Source of the DNA: Marinobacter halotolerans
Lineage (GTDB): Bacteria > Pseudomonadota > Gammaproteobacteria > Pseudomonadales > Oleiphilaceae
NCBI RefSeq assembly: GCF_008795985.1
Contig: NZ_VMHP01000001.1
Coordinates: 2,046,001-2,110,000, forward strand
Direction of reading: 5' to 3'
Length of the DNA stretch: 64,000 bases
Made by a program: the position numbers and the translations under genes. Shown here one piece after another: positions 16,590-26,630 of this stretch. The notes under the pieces are model-generated. The model was not told where the DNA came from. It did not search any database and saw nothing but the letters and a program-made list of their open reading frames with translations. The first letter of the stretch is position 1. Each line of letters starts with the position of its first letter.

Positions 16590-18608
16590 TCAGTTGCCCA
16601 GGTCGCCCAAGAGCGCGCTGAGTGTGGCTTTGCCTTTCTTCTGGTTGGCTTCCAGGTCCAGGTCGCCGGTGCCTTCCCAGCGCAGGTCCGCCTCCGGCAG
16701 TTCATCCAGAAACCGGCTGGGGATGGTTTCCATTTTTTCCCCGTACTGTTTGCGCTGGGCGGCGTAGGTCAGGGTCAGGGTTTCCCGGGCGCGGGTGATG
16801 CCCACGTACATCAGGCGCCGCTCTTCCTCTATGTTGCCCTCTTCAATGCTTGAGCGGTGGGGCAGGATTTCCTCTTCCAGGCCCATGATGAACACGTGGG
16901 GAAATTCCAGGCCTTTGGAGGCGTGCAGTGTCATCAGTTGCACCTTGTCGCTGTCGTCCTCTTCTTCCCGCTGCTCCATCATGTCCCGCAGTATAAGCCG
17001 GCTGATGGCGTCTTCGATGCCCATTTCGTCGGCCGTGCCCTTGCCGTCTTCGAGCATGCGCTGGATGGATTCCACCAGATACCAGATGTTCTCCATACGT
17101 TTCTGGGCCTGTTTCGGCGACCCGGAATGCTGGTGTAGCCATTCCTCGTACTCGATATCGGTGAACAACTGCTTGATCACCGGTACCGGATCTTCGCTGT
17201 GCAGCCGCTCACAGGTTCTGTCCACCCAGTGGGCGAAACGGCGTAATCGGTCCAGGCCTTTTTCGGTGACGTGGGTTTCCGCCCCCATGTCGCCCAGCGC
17301 TTTAAACAGGCTGATATTGCGTGACCGGGAATAGTGGCTCAGCTGTTCCAGCGTCCGTGGTCCGATCTCCCGGCGTGGCACGTTGACCACGCGCAGAAAC
17401 GCAGCATCGTCGTCCGGATTGACCAGCAACCGAAGGTAGCCCATGGCGTCCTTGATCTCGTTCTTGGAGAAAAACGACTGGCCACCGGAAATGCGGTAGG
17501 GCACCTGGTAGGCCTGCAGCTTCATTTCCAGCAGTCGTGACTGGTGGTTGCCCCGGTAAAGCACGGCGAAGTCCAGGAACTTCAGGCCCCTTTTCAGTTT
17601 GCTGTCGATGATTTCCGTGGCAATGCGTTCGGCTTCGGCGTCTTCATTGCGGCAGCGCACGATGCGCAGTTCGTCGCCAGTGGTGTGCTCGCTCCAGAGG
17701 GCCTTTTCGAACACGTGGGGGTTGTTGGCAATCACCGTGTTGGCGCATCGCAGGATGCGGACCGTGGAACGGTAGTTCTGCTCCAGTTTGACGATCTTCA
17801 GGCTCGGGAAGTCCTCTTTCAGTTGCGCCAGGTTCTCCGGCCGCGCCCCGCGCCAGGCGTAGATCGACTGGTCGTCATCACCCACCACGGTAAAGGCCGC
17901 CCGTTCCGCCACCAGCAGTTTGACCAGTTCGTACTGGCACAGGTTGGTGTCCTGGTACTCGTCCACCAGCATGTAGCGGATTTTACGGCGCCATTTGGCC
18001 AGCACATCCGGCTGGCTGCGGAACAGCTGCACCGGCAGCAGAATCAGATCGTCAAAATCCACCGCGTTGTAGGCTTTCAGGTAGTCGGCGTAGTGGCGGT
18101 AAATAATGGCAATGCGCTGTTCCCGCTCGTCGGCCGCCCGGCTCCAGGCGTCCTGGGGGCTGCGCATGGCGTTCTTCCATGAAGAGATCGTCATCTGCAC
18201 GTCCGACAGCTCATCGCCCGCATCGGCGCTGGCCTCGCGCATCATCAAGTCCTGCAACAGCGCCTTGGCGTCATCGGCATCAAAAATCGAGAAACCGGGA
18301 TAGTAGCCCAGGTGAGTGTGTTCCTCGCGAATGATGTTCAGGCCCAGGTTGTGGAAAGTGGAGACAATCAACCCGCGGGTCAGCTTACGGTCGACCAGCC
18401 GGCCCACGCGTTCTTTCATCTCCCGTGCGGCCTTGTTGGTGAAGGTGACCGCGGCAATGTGTCGGCCCGGAATGCCCAGCTGTTCGATCAGCCAGGCAAT
18501 CTTGCGGGTAATAACGCTGGTCTTGCCGCTGCCGGCGCCGGCAAGCACCAGCATAGGGCCGTCGGCGTAGCGCACTGCTTCACTTTGTCGGGGGTTGAGC
18601 TTGTTCAC
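16590..18608 (-). CDS. rep: ATP-dependent DNA helicase Rep
   Basis: The 672-residue superfamily 1A helicase unwinds DNA 3' to 5' and helps the replisome pass protein blocks. It has Walker A GAGSGKT at residues 24-30, Walker B VDEYQDTN, motif III GDDDQSIYAWRGA, and the C-terminal motifs VQLMTLHASKGLEFPHVF and RRLMYVGITRARE. Length equals E. coli Rep (673). It is followed on the same strand by the copper oxidase gene and is divergent from the GGDEF-EAL gene, an arrangement also found next to rep in Pseudomonas. Confidence 0.96.
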   Translation of the reverse strand: MNKLNPRQSEAVRYADGPMLVLAGAGSGKTSVITRKIAWLIEQLGIPGRHIAAVTFTNKAAREMKERVGRLVDRKLTRGLIVSTFHNLGLNIIREEHTHLGYYPGFSIFDADDAKALLQDLMMREASADAGDELSDVQMTISSWKNAMRSPQDAWSRAADEREQRIAIIYRHYADYLKAYNAVDFDDLILLPVQLFRSQPDVLAKWRRKIRYMLVDEYQDTNLCQYELVKLLVAERAAFTVVGDDDQSIYAWRGARPENLAQLKEDFPSLKIVKLEQNYRSTVRILRCANTVIANNPHVFEKALWSEHTTGDELRIVRCRNEDAEAERIATEIIDSKLKRGLKFLDFAVLYRGNHQSRLLEMKLQAYQVPYRISGGQSFFSKNEIKDAMGYLRLLVNPDDDAAFLRVVNVPRREIGPRTLEQLSHYSRSRNISLFKALGDMGAETHVTEKGLDRLRRFAHWVDRTCERLHSEDPVPVIKQLFTDIEYEEWLHQHSGSPKQAQKRMENIWYLVESIQRMLEDGKGTADEMGIEDAISRLILRDMMEQREEEDDSDKVQLMTLHASKGLEFPHVFIMGLEEEILPHRSSIEEGNIEEERRLMYVGITRARETLTLTYAAQRKQYGEKMETIPSRFLDELPEADLRWEGTGDLDLEANQKKGKATLSALLGDLGN

Positions 18609-18750
18609 AATAGGGTTGCCAGCGCAGAAAGATCGGTTCGGAATCGCAAGCGTACATTCTACACGAGCCGGGCCCGCTGTATCTTCCTGATCAATGGGCT
18701 ATGCTTGTCAGAACGGAAATGGCGGCCATTGAAGAACAGGATGCTTCTTG

Positions 18751-20481
18751 ATGACTCTGGTATCGACAGAGGCAAATGTCAGCCCGGTAAAACTGCTTGT
18801 GCTGACGCCCGAATACGCTGACCTGCTTTGGCTGGAATCGCTTCTGGCTGGTGATACGGAAATGGACGCTGATCTGACCTGGTGTCCTGATCTTGTCGAC
18901 TGCGACGATCTGATTCGCAACACCAGTTTCGACGTGGTCATCTGGGACTGCGTTTTCCACAGTGGTTCCGAGTCCGCCTTCCTTCAGTACCTCACCGTAT
19001 CCGGTGGCGAAAAACCTATTCTTGCCCTCAGTGCCGAGCCCTTTGCCGAGCGTGGTGTGGCGTTGTGCCGCATTGGCGCCGCGGATTACCTCAGCCGTCA
19101 GTCGCTGGACTGCTGGACCCTGAGGCGGGCGGTGCGCTGTCTGTGGTATCGGCAACAGCTGTCGGAATCGGCCCATGGCCACCTTGGCCGGGAAGTGGCC
19201 AGTGGTTTTATCAACCGGGATCTGTTCTTCGACCGTCTGCAGAACGCGCTGATCCGGGCAAAAGCCGCGTCCCAGCGTTTGGCGCTTTTGCATATCAACC
19301 TGGACGATTTCCGCAGTTTTAACGAATCCTTTGGCTACCGCCAGAGTGACCAGCTGATGCTCAAACTGGCCGACCGGATGCGTACTGAACTCCGCCGTGT
19401 GGATTCACTGATGCGTATTGGCGGTGACGAGTTTGCCATCATCATTGAAAAAGTGGATGACGGCCCGGATGTCGCCCTGCTTATTCGCAAGATTGTGGCT
19501 GCCCTTGGCGAGCCCGTGCAGATTGACGGACAGGCCGTCGTGGTCAGTGCCAGCCTGGGTGTGGCTACTTTCCCGGAGGCCGGAGACAGCCCTGAAAACC
19601 TCTTGCGCCGGGCTAACCGGGCCATGTTCGAGGCCAAGCGTGATCCCGGAACCAGCTACCGTTATTACGACCGCGAACTGCACATCACCGCCGGCCATCA
19701 GCTGCGCCTGGAGGCCGATCTGCGCAATGCGCTCAGGGGCAACGAGCTGGAAGTGTTCTATCAGCCGCGTATTGACCTGGCCACCGAAGAGGTGCGTGGT
19801 GTGGAATGCCTCCTGCGCTGGAATCACCCGGAACGTGGTCTGGTGGGCCCCGATGAGTTCATTCCGGTTGCTGAGCGAAGCGGCCTGATTGTGCCGATTG
19901 GTTATTGGGTGATCGAACAGGCCTGCAAACGGCTGAAGGAAGCCGATGGCATGGGGTACCCGGGGCTGGTTTTTGCGGTGAACCTGTCGTTCCGCCAGTT
20001 TCACGATCGCAAGATGACCGAGACCATTTTCCGCATTATTTTTAACGCCAACATCGACACCAGTCTTCTGGAACTGGAGCTTACAGAAAGCGCCATGATG
20101 CATGACCCTGAGTATGCCCAGCGCTGCCTGCGGGAGCTGAACCAGCTGGGCATCAGTTTTGCGCTGGATGATTTCGGGACCGGTTTCTCTTCCCTGAGCA
20201 ATCTGCAGCATCTGCCTATCTCGCTGGTAAAGATTGATAAATCCTTTGTCCAGGGGCTGGGGCATTCCGCCGATTCGGAACATATCATCAGGGCCATTAT
20301 CAGCCTTGCCCACAGCCTGCAGATTAGCGTGGTGGCAGAAGGGGTGGAAACCGAAGGGCAGCTTGAGTTTCTGCGCCAACACCACTGTGATGAAATCCAG
20401 GGCTATTACTACGCTCGGCCCATGCCCTGGAACAGCCTCGTCGAATTCCTGAACAACCGGGGCAAGGCTGCTTGCCTGTAG
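18751..20481 (+). CDS. GGDEF-EAL protein with receiver-like N-terminus (probable c-di-GMP phosphodiesterase)
   Basis: The 576-residue protein has three parts: a receiver-like domain (residues 13-130) with a possible phospho-site D66 (FDVVIWD) but no conserved lysine, a GGDEF domain and an EAL domain. GGDEF itself is intact (224-228), with the RxxD inhibitory site RRVD at 215-218. The first metal-binding aspartate, however, is asparagine (INLDDF, N183), so cyclase activity is doubtful. The EAL motif reads ECL (352-354), keeping the catalytic glutamate. ELTES, DDFGTG, KIDKSF and AEGVET are all present, so phosphodiesterase activity is likely. The ATG at 18751 follows AGGA. A GGDEF-EAL gene next to rep is known in P. 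aeruginosa (PA5295, ProE). Confidence 0.9.
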   Translation: MTLVSTEANVSPVKLLVLTPEYADLLWLESLLAGDTEMDADLTWCPDLVDCDDLIRNTSFDVVIWDCVFHSGSESAFLQYLTVSGGEKPILALSAEPFAERGVALCRIGAADYLSRQSLDCWTLRRAVRCLWYRQQLSESAHGHLGREVASGFINRDLFFDRLQNALIRAKAASQRLALLHINLDDFRSFNESFGYRQSDQLMLKLADRMRTELRRVDSLMRIGGDEFAIIIEKVDDGPDVALLIRKIVAALGEPVQIDGQAVVVSASLGVATFPEAGDSPENLLRRANRAMFEAKRDPGTSYRYYDRELHITAGHQLRLEADLRNALRGNELEVFYQPRIDLATEEVRGVECLLRWNHPERGLVGPDEFIPVAERSGLIVPIGYWVIEQACKRLKEADGMGYPGLVFAVNLSFRQFHDRKMTETIFRIIFNANIDTSLLELELTESAMMHDPEYAQRCLRELNQLGISFALDDFGTGFSSLSNLQHLPISLVKIDKSFVQGLGHSADSEHIIRAIISLAHSLQISVVAEGVETEGQLEFLRQHHCDEIQGYYYARPMPWNSLVEFLNNRGKAACL

Positions 20482-20532
20482 CTATAACCCGCTGTACCTT
20501 TGCGCTTTGATCAAATGCAACGGACGGGTTGA

Positions 20533-22905
20533 ATGGCAAGCGAGATGAAGACGGGTATGAGCAGTATCAGCCAGCGTATCGCCGAGGAGCTGGGTGTTCG
20601 GGAAGAACAGGTAAACGCAACCGTGGGTATGCTGGACGAAGGCGCAACCGTGCCCTTCATTGCCCGCTACCGTAAGGAAGTGACCGGGTCACTGGATGAC
20701 AGCCAGCTGCGGAACCTGGAAGACCGTCTGCGTTATCTTCGTGACCTGGAAGATCGACGCTCCACCATCCTCAACAGCATTGAAGAGCAGGGCAAGCTGA
20801 CCGATGAGCTTCGCGCCAGCATTGATGCCGCCGACACCAAGAATCGTCTGGAAGACCTCTACCTGCCTTACAAGCCCAAACGTCGCACCAAGGCGCAGAT
20901 CGCCAGGGAAGCCGGCCTGGAGCCACTGGCCGATACACTCTATGACGACCCTTCCCAGGATCCGGAAAAGACGGCTGAAGGCTATCTGAATCAGGAAGCC
21001 GGTATTGCCGACACTAAAGCGGCCCTGGAGGGTGCTCGCGCCATTCTGATGGAGCGCTTTGCGGAAGACGCGGAACTACTGGGGGATCTGAGAAGCTTTA
21101 TCTGGCAGCAGGGCCAGCTCAAGGTGACGGTGATTGAAGGCAAGGAAAACGAAGGCGCCAAGTTCCGGGATTATTTCGATCACGTCGAGCCGCTGAAAAA
21201 GGTGCCGTCCCACCGGGCGCTGGCCATTCTGCGGGGCCGCAACGAGGGTGTTCTGACCTACACCATCGCAGTGGGTGATTCCGAGGACGACCGGCGTCAG
21301 CCCCATCCGGCGGAACATCGGATTGCCGCTCGCTGGCATATTCGGGATCAGGGGCGGCCAGCCGACCGCTGGCTGGCGGAAGTCGTGCGCTGGACCTGGC
21401 GCGTTAAGCTGTCTACCCAGATCGAAACCGATCTGATGGCCCAGGTGCGTGAAGCCGCCGAAACCGAGGCCATCAATGTCTTCGCTGCCAACCTGAAAGA
21501 CCTTTTGTTGCTGGCACCGGCGGGGCCGCGGCCGACACTGGGTCTGGATCCGGGGCTGCGTACCGGGGTAAAGGTCGCGATCATCGATGGCACCGGCCAG
21601 GTGGTCGGCCATGGCGGCATCTTCCCCCACGCACCGCGCAACCAGTGGGACCAGTCCATTGAACAGCTTGCGAAATGGTGCCGCGAGTACCACATTGAGC
21701 TGATTGCCATCGGCAATGGCACCGCCTCCAGGGAAACCGAGAAGCTGGTGGCGGAGCTGTGCAAACGCTACCCGGACCTGAAGCTCGCCCGCATTGTAGT
21801 GAGCGAGTCCGGTGCGTCTATTTATTCTGCGTCTGAATTCGCCTCCCGGGAGCTGCCGGATCTGGACGTCACCATCCGTGGCGCGGTATCCATCGCCCGC
21901 CGTCTACAGGACCCACTGGCGGAACTGGTGAAGATTGAACCCAAGTCCATTGGTGTGGGCCAGTACCAGCACGATGTGTCCCAGGTCCAGCTGTCCCGCA
22001 GCCTGGACGCGGTGGTTGAGGACTGTGTAAACGGTGTTGGGGTCGATCTGAACACCGCCTCAATACCACTGTTATCCCGCGTGGCAGGTCTGAGCCCGAC
22101 CATTGCCTCGAATATCGTCGATTTTCGCAGCCAGAACGGCATGTTCCGCAATCGCAAGCAGCTGCTGAAAGTGGCCCGTCTGGGTGACCGGACGTTTGAG
22201 CAGGCCGCCGGCTTCCTGAGGATTGCCAGCGGTGAGAATCCGCTAGACCGTTCGTCCGTTCACCCGGAGGCCTACGGCGTGGTGGAAGCCATTGCCACCA
22301 AGAACAACCGGAAAGTGGATGGCATCATCGGCGACGCGTCGTTTCTGCGATCGTTGAAGCCCGAGGATTACGTGACCGAGAAATTCGGTCTGCCTACCAT
22401 TCGCGATATTCTGTCCGAACTGGAAAAGCCGGGCCGTGACCCACGGCCGGAATTCCGCTTTGCCAGCTTCGAGGAAGGCGTTGAAACGCTCAATGACCTT
22501 AAACCCGGCATGGTGCTGGAAGGCTCTGTCACCAACGTCACCAATTTTGGCGCCTTTGTGGACATTGGCGTTCACCAGGACGGCCTGGTGCATATTTCCG
22601 CACTGTCTAATACTTTCGTAAAAGACCCGCGGGAAGTGGTCAAGGCCGGTGATATCGTGAAGGTCAAAGTGATGGACGTGGACATCCCCAGAAAACGAAT
22701 TGCGTTGTCCATGCGTATGGACGACCAGCCCGGGGAGAAGTCCGAAAAGCGCCCGGCAGCGAATAACCAGCGTCGCGATTCGCAGCAGAAAACCGCAGGA
22801 GGCCACCAGAAAGGCCAGAAGAGCGGCACCGGTTCAGACCAGAAGGGTGCAATGGCGGGAGCCCTGGCCCAGGCGCTGGCCTCGGCCCGTAAAGATGGCC
22901 GCTGA
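20533..22905 (+). CDS. tex: Tex, RNA-binding transcription accessory protein
   Basis: The 790-residue protein follows E. coli YhgF/Tex along its length. It has the N-terminal helical domain with [16 protein letters not shown], a YqgF-type nuclease-like domain ([17 protein letters not shown]), helix-hairpin-helix repeats ([19 protein letters not shown]) and an S1 RNA-binding domain (residues about 655-725, [19 protein letters not shown]). A basic glutamine-rich tail follows. It binds nucleic acid and affects transcription, but the exact role is unsettled even in model species. The start at 20533 is taken; in-frame ATGs at 20545 and 20557 are alternatives. Confidence 0.96.
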   Translation: MASEMKTGMSSISQRIAEELGVREEQVNATVGMLDEGATVPFIARYRKEVTGSLDDSQLRNLEDRLRYLRDLEDRRSTILNSIEEQGKLTDELRASIDAADTKNRLEDLYLPYKPKRRTKAQIAREAGLEPLADTLYDDPSQDPEKTAEGYLNQEAGIADTKAALEGARAILMERFAEDAELLGDLRSFIWQQGQLKVTVIEGKENEGAKFRDYFDHVEPLKKVPSHRALAILRGRNEGVLTYTIAVGDSEDDRRQPHPAEHRIAARWHIRDQGRPADRWLAEVVRWTWRVKLSTQIETDLMAQVREAAETEAINVFAANLKDLLLLAPAGPRPTLGLDPGLRTGVKVAIIDGTGQVVGHGGIFPHAPRNQWDQSIEQLAKWCREYHIELIAIGNGTASRETEKLVAELCKRYPDLKLARIVVSESGASIYSASEFASRELPDLDVTIRGAVSIARRLQDPLAELVKIEPKSIGVGQYQHDVSQVQLSRSLDAVVEDCVNGVGVDLNTASIPLLSRVAGLSPTIASNIVDFRSQNGMFRNRKQLLKVARLGDRTFEQAAGFLRIASGENPLDRSSVHPEAYGVVEAIATKNNRKVDGIIGDASFLRSLKPEDYVTEKFGLPTIRDILSELEKPGRDPRPEFRFASFEEGVETLNDLKPGMVLEGSVTNVTNFGAFVDIGVHQDGLVHISALSNTFVKDPREVVKAGDIVKVKVMDVDIPRKRIALSMRMDDQPGEKSEKRPAANNQRRDSQQKTAGGHQKGQKSGTGSDQKGAMAGALAQALASARKDGR

Positions 22906-22973
22906 AGGCCGTCGCAAATTACACTATTATTGATGGGGCCGGTTATCCGGCCGCATCCTTGCAGGAGTAGTCC

Positions 22974-24527
22974 ATGGGGGAATCCCGCCATCATCTGTTT
23001 CGCCAGTTCTCGTCCAGCGAATGGACCGGCTTCAGAAAAGGTGTTGAAAAAGAAGGGTTAAGGGTGGACCGGAACGGGTTTATCGCCCAGACGCCTCATC
23101 CCGTGGCACTGGGGTCCGCGCTGACTCATCCGCGGATTACCACGGACTACTCTGAATCACTGCTGGAGCTGATTACGCCGGTCTGTGACAACACCACCGA
23201 CATGCTGGCGTCCCTCCGAGACATCCACCGCTTCGTACAGATGAATCTGGGGGATGAGCTTTTCTGGTCCGCCAGTATGCCCTGCCAGCTTGACGGCGAT
23301 GCCAGTATTCCCATTGCCGAATACGGCACGTCCAATATTGGCCAGCTCAAGCACGTCTACCGCCAGGGTCTGGCGGTCCGTTATGGTCGCATGATGCAGA
23401 GCATCGCCGGCGCTCACTACAATTTGTCGCTGCCCGACGAATTCTGGAAGCTCTGGCACCAGCGTCTGGAAAGCGGGCAGTCCCTGAAGGATTTCAAGTC
23501 GGACCAGTATTTCTGGCTGATCCGCAACTTCCGTCGTCGCAGCTGGCTGCTGATGTACCTGTTCGGCGCCTCGCCGGCTCTGGATGCCAGTTTTGTGGAA
23601 GGGGTAAGCCACGACCTTAGCCGCCTTCGTGCCGATACCTGGTATGGACCGACCGCCACGTCGTTGCGCATGGGCGATCTGGGCTATCACAACAATGCCC
23701 AGTCTTCGATCAATATCTGTTTCAACGAGCTGGAGACCTATACCCGGACATTGGCGCGGGCCATTCACACCCCCTGGCCGGAGTATGAGGCCATCGGCAC
23801 CCGACGGGATGGCCAGTTCATCCAGATCAACACCAGCGTGCTGCAGATCGAAAACGAATACTACAGCGCGGTACGACCAAAACGCACCACCGAACGGGAA
23901 GAAAAGCCGATCCAGGCCCTGGAATCCCGGGGCGTGGAGTACATCGAGGTGCGCTGTCTGGACCTTGACCCCTTCTCTCCGATCGGTGTGAGCCAGAGCC
24001 AGATCGATTTCCTGGACCTGTTTCTGCTGGACTGCCTGCTGACGGACAGCCCACGGATTGATGATCCGGAATGCGACCGGCTGGATGATAACTATCAGGA
24101 TGTGATTGCAAAGGGCAGGGATCCGTCATTGACCCTCTGCCGCGGTGGTCAGCGGTTGGGTGTGGGCGCCGCCGCCAGCGCGCTGATGGACGACCTGGAA
24201 CCATTGGCCGCCCAGCTTGATTCCCTGGCCGGCGGCGACACCTACCGTCAGGCCCTGGAATCCCAGCGCGGCAAGCTGGTAGATCCGGTTCAGCTGCCCT
24301 CGGCGAGGGTACTCACCGATATGGAGGCCAGGGGCATGGGGCACCGCGAGTGGGGGCTGGAGATGGCGCGCCAGCAACAGCAGACACTCCGCGATGAAGG
24401 CCTTTCCAGCCAGACCCGCAGCGATTTTGAACGCATGAGTGCGGACTCGCTTGCCGATCAGGCCGCCATTGAGGCGGATGATCATCAGCCTTTCGCCGAG
24501 TTTCTGGAGCAGTACCTGCGGAGCTGA
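22974..24527 (+). CDS. gshA: Glutamate-cysteine ligase
   Basis: The 517-residue enzyme joins glutamate and cysteine in the first step of glutathione synthesis. It matches the gammaproteobacterial GshA type 1 length (518 in E. coli) and has the GVEKEGLRVD substrate/ATP-site start and the LGSALTHPRITTDYSESLLELITP stretch split across its N-terminal domain (its first half is visible at residues 42-60). It also has the later RGVEYIEVRCLDLDPFSPIG region. GCAGGAG precedes the ATG at 22974. It lies 68 bases after tex and is probably expressed separately or by readthrough. Confidence 0.97.
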   Translation: MGESRHHLFRQFSSSEWTGFRKGVEKEGLRVDRNGFIAQTPHPVALGSALTHPRITTDYSESLLELITPVCDNTTDMLASLRDIHRFVQMNLGDELFWSASMPCQLDGDASIPIAEYGTSNIGQLKHVYRQGLAVRYGRMMQSIAGAHYNLSLPDEFWKLWHQRLESGQSLKDFKSDQYFWLIRNFRRRSWLLMYLFGASPALDASFVEGVSHDLSRLRADTWYGPTATSLRMGDLGYHNNAQSSINICFNELETYTRTLARAIHTPWPEYEAIGTRRDGQFIQINTSVLQIENEYYSAVRPKRTTEREEKPIQALESRGVEYIEVRCLDLDPFSPIGVSQSQIDFLDLFLLDCLLTDSPRIDDPECDRLDDNYQDVIAKGRDPSLTLCRGGQRLGVGAAASALMDDLEPLAAQLDSLAGGDTYRQALESQRGKLVDPVQLPSARVLTDMEARGMGHREWGLEMARQQQQTLRDEGLSSQTRSDFERMSADSLADQAAIEADDHQPFAEFLEQYLRS

Positions 24528-24687
24528 TTGCGACGGGCGACGCTCGCTTTCAGCAAAAGGTTCCCCCGTTATCTGGACCTGTTGCACAGATTCAACACAA
24601 AGCGTTTGTCACCCTTTGGGTGCGCTGTTAGCTTTTGTAAAACAGTGTTAAGAATCTGTTGCAGTAATCAGAAACGGGGAAAACAGC

Positions 24688-24903
24688 ATGGCCAGGGACA
24701 TCAAGCTTGGATGGGACGTAGAGTCCCTGAACAAAGCCTATCGTCAGGGATACATGGCCGCCAATATGGGGATGCCCCGCGACCGTTGCCCCTATCGTGG
24801 CGAAGTCGTTGTGGCGGCCTGGGAAGCCGGCTGGGAAGACGCCGAACAGGTTATCCAGGAGCCCCAGAGCAGCTTCGACGATTTTCTTTCGCGGATCGCC
24901 TGA
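24688..24903 (+). CDS. rmf: Ribosome modulation factor
   Basis: This 71-residue basic protein dimerises 70S ribosomes to 100S particles in stationary phase. The RMF core is seen as LNKAYRQGYMAANMG followed by RDRCPYRGE and AWEAGWEDA. It is longer than the 55-residue E. coli protein, mainly through an acidic C-terminal tail (EQVIQEPQSSFDDFLSRIA). The 160-base region upstream is AT-richer than its surroundings and must hold the promoter, but I could not assign a clear -35/-10 pair. Confidence 0.92.
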   Translation: MARDIKLGWDVESLNKAYRQGYMAANMGMPRDRCPYRGEVVVAAWEAGWEDAEQVIQEPQSSFDDFLSRIA

Positions 24904-24924
24904 CGCTATCGCTTTGTTCTGAAA

Positions 24925-25389
24925 TCAGCGCTGCACCACAAACTCCGTAAACAGCACATCGGCAATCTGTTCGCCGGTCTGCTGTTCCTTCAGTACCTCG
25001 TTGATCCTCTGTTTGGCTTCCTGCCTGAGGGCTGTCTGGCCTGCGTTAGTGGCCAGCGCATCCACATCTGTCTGCTCGCCAAACAGCATCACCAGCTCAT
25101 GGCGAAGCCGTGGCATGTGGGTTTCCACAACCGGACGTGTGCTGGCACTTGAGGCCCGAAGCGTAACCGCTGCTTTCAGATAGACCAGCGAAGTCCCCGG
25201 CTTGCCGACGTGAGTCACGAACGGAGGGTTCATTGAGATGTAGTCCGTGACCGACGGCTCTGCCGGTTCTTCTTCGGCCACGTCTTCAGCCTGTTCATCC
25301 CCGGCGGCCTCTTCCTGTGCGTACGCGGTCGGGTACAGGGTCATAGTCAGGGCGATGAACAGCAAAAAGCGTTTCAGATTGAGCATCAT
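24925..25389 (-). CDS. FliL-family protein, orphan
   Basis: The 154-residue product has an N-terminal hydrophobic segment ending PTAYAQ, an acidic linker rich in glutamate (residues 26-46), and a FliL-like domain. That domain has SMNPPFVTHVGKP, YLKAAVTLR and a C-terminal IADVLFTEFVVQR. FliL sits at the flagellar basal body and stabilises stators, but no flagellar gene is nearby. The N-terminus looks more like a cleavable signal (AYAQ) than the usual membrane anchor. The first two codons are both ATG; the start is set at 25389. Confidence 0.78.
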   Translation of the reverse strand: MMLNLKRFLLFIALTMTLYPTAYAQEEAAGDEQAEDVAEEEPAEPSVTDYISMNPPFVTHVGKPGTSLVYLKAAVTLRASSASTRPVVETHMPRLRHELVMLFGEQTDVDALATNAGQTALRQEAKQRINEVLKEQQTGEQIADVLFTEFVVQR

Positions 25390-25506
25390 AGGCTTGAAGT
25401 TCGATTTGGTTTGCGGTTAAGTAACCTGGCCGTGGCCGGTATTGTTGTCTGGAGAATAGCAGGCTCGCCGCCGGCTTGCAGCCCGTCCCTAATCCGAGGT
25501 GGTCCT

Positions 25507-26013
25507 TTGAGTTCCAGACTGGTTTTCTTCCTGATTTTTCTGCTTTGCGCCGGTTTGCTGGGCGTTGCGTTTTACATGGAGCACTTCATGGGGCTCGAGC
25601 CGTGTCCGCTTTGCTGGCTCCAGCGTTTCGGCTTTATGGCCGCCGGTTTTGTCAGCCTGCTGGCGGCTGTGCACGGGCCGGGCACGGCTGGCACACGAAT
25701 CTACGCGTTTTTTATGGTGGTGGGTTCCGGCGCCGGCCTGGCGGTGGCGGGCAGGCAACTATGGCTGCAGAGCCTGCCCGCGGATCAGGTGCCGGCGTGT
25801 GGCCCCTCGGTGGAGTACATGCTGGATGTGCTGCCCTGGATGGAAGTACTGACCACCGCGTTGCGCGGCACCGGCGATTGCGCAGAGGTGACCTGGCGCT
25901 TTCTGGGGCTGAGTATTCCCGGATGGACGGCGGTCTTTTTCACCCTGGTGATTGTTGTCGGGCTGGTGTTGATATTCCGCACACCGAAACGCTCGGACTG
26001 GATCGGCGGCTAA
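25507..26013 (+). CDS. dsbB: Disulfide bond formation protein DsbB
   Basis: The 168-residue inner membrane protein reoxidises DsbA and passes electrons to quinones. Both cysteine pairs are visible: C33-C36 (EPCPLC) and C98-C125 (PACGPS, GDCAE), between four membrane helices. The start is a TTG at 25507 with GAGG 7 bases upstream. The frame is open further upstream, but those 32 residues (with SPPACSPS) do not fit a DsbB N-terminus. Length is typical. Confidence 0.93.
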   Translation: MSSRLVFFLIFLLCAGLLGVAFYMEHFMGLEPCPLCWLQRFGFMAAGFVSLLAAVHGPGTAGTRIYAFFMVVGSGAGLAVAGRQLWLQSLPADQVPACGPSVEYMLDVLPWMEVLTTALRGTGDCAEVTWRFLGLSIPGWTAVFFTLVIVVGLVLIFRTPKRSDWIGG

Positions 26014-26103
26014 ACCAGTTGCGGCAGGTTGTGGCCATGGGGTAACTTGATTCCTGACCGAACAATAAGACGTAGAAGCAGAACCCGTGATCGGAGAGGC
26101 GTT

Positions 26104-26586
26104 ATGTTGGAAAATTGCGAGAACGCGAGGGAGCGTTGGGGCGGAGTCAGCGAGCTGATTGACCGTTGGCTCAAGGAAAGACAGGAGCTGCTGGTCCACT
26201 ATTGCGATCTTTCAGGCACCACGGACTTTTCCCAGACCGAGTCACTGCATCAGAAATTTGTACGGCTGTGCGAGGTTCTCGTGGATTACGTGTCTGCCGG
26301 GCATTTCGAAATCTACGAGCAACTGATTCAGGAAGCCCGTGAATTCGATGACGGTGGTATTGAACTGGCAGCCAAGGTCTATCCCCGCATCGAGAAAACC
26401 ACCGAAACGGCACTGAACTTCAACGATCAGCTTAACGGTCAGTCCCTGACAGAAGAGAAGGCGCGGGAGTTGTTCGGGCAGCTATCCGAGCTGGGAGAAA
26501 CGCTGGAAACGCGTTTTGAGATGGAAGACTTCCTGATTGAGCATCTGCATAACGCTCACGCTGAAAAAGTGATGTCCTCGGCCTGA
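26104..26586 (+). CDS. rsd: Rsd/AlgQ anti-sigma-70 factor
   Basis: This 160-residue helical cytoplasmic protein matches Rsd/AlgQ, with ENARERWGGVSELIDRWLKERQELLVHY at the N-terminus (shown here only as its ERW and LIDRWL landmarks) and FVRLCEVLVDYVSAGHFEIYE after it. It binds RNA polymerase sigma-70 region 4 in stationary phase; in Pseudomonas the homologue affects alginate and virulence genes. The ATG at 26104 has GGAGAGG just upstream; an earlier in-frame codon at 26029 is rejected. It follows dsbB, as in P. aeruginosa. Confidence 0.92.
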   Translation: MLENCENARERWGGVSELIDRWLKERQELLVHYCDLSGTTDFSQTESLHQKFVRLCEVLVDYVSAGHFEIYEQLIQEAREFDDGGIELAAKVYPRIEKTTETALNFNDQLNGQSLTEEKARELFGQLSELGETLETRFEMEDFLIEHLHNAHAEKVMSSA

Positions 26587-26630
26587 GGAAATCGCTCGGA
26601 ACCCGGAGGCCGGGTTCCGAGGCTAGTCGA

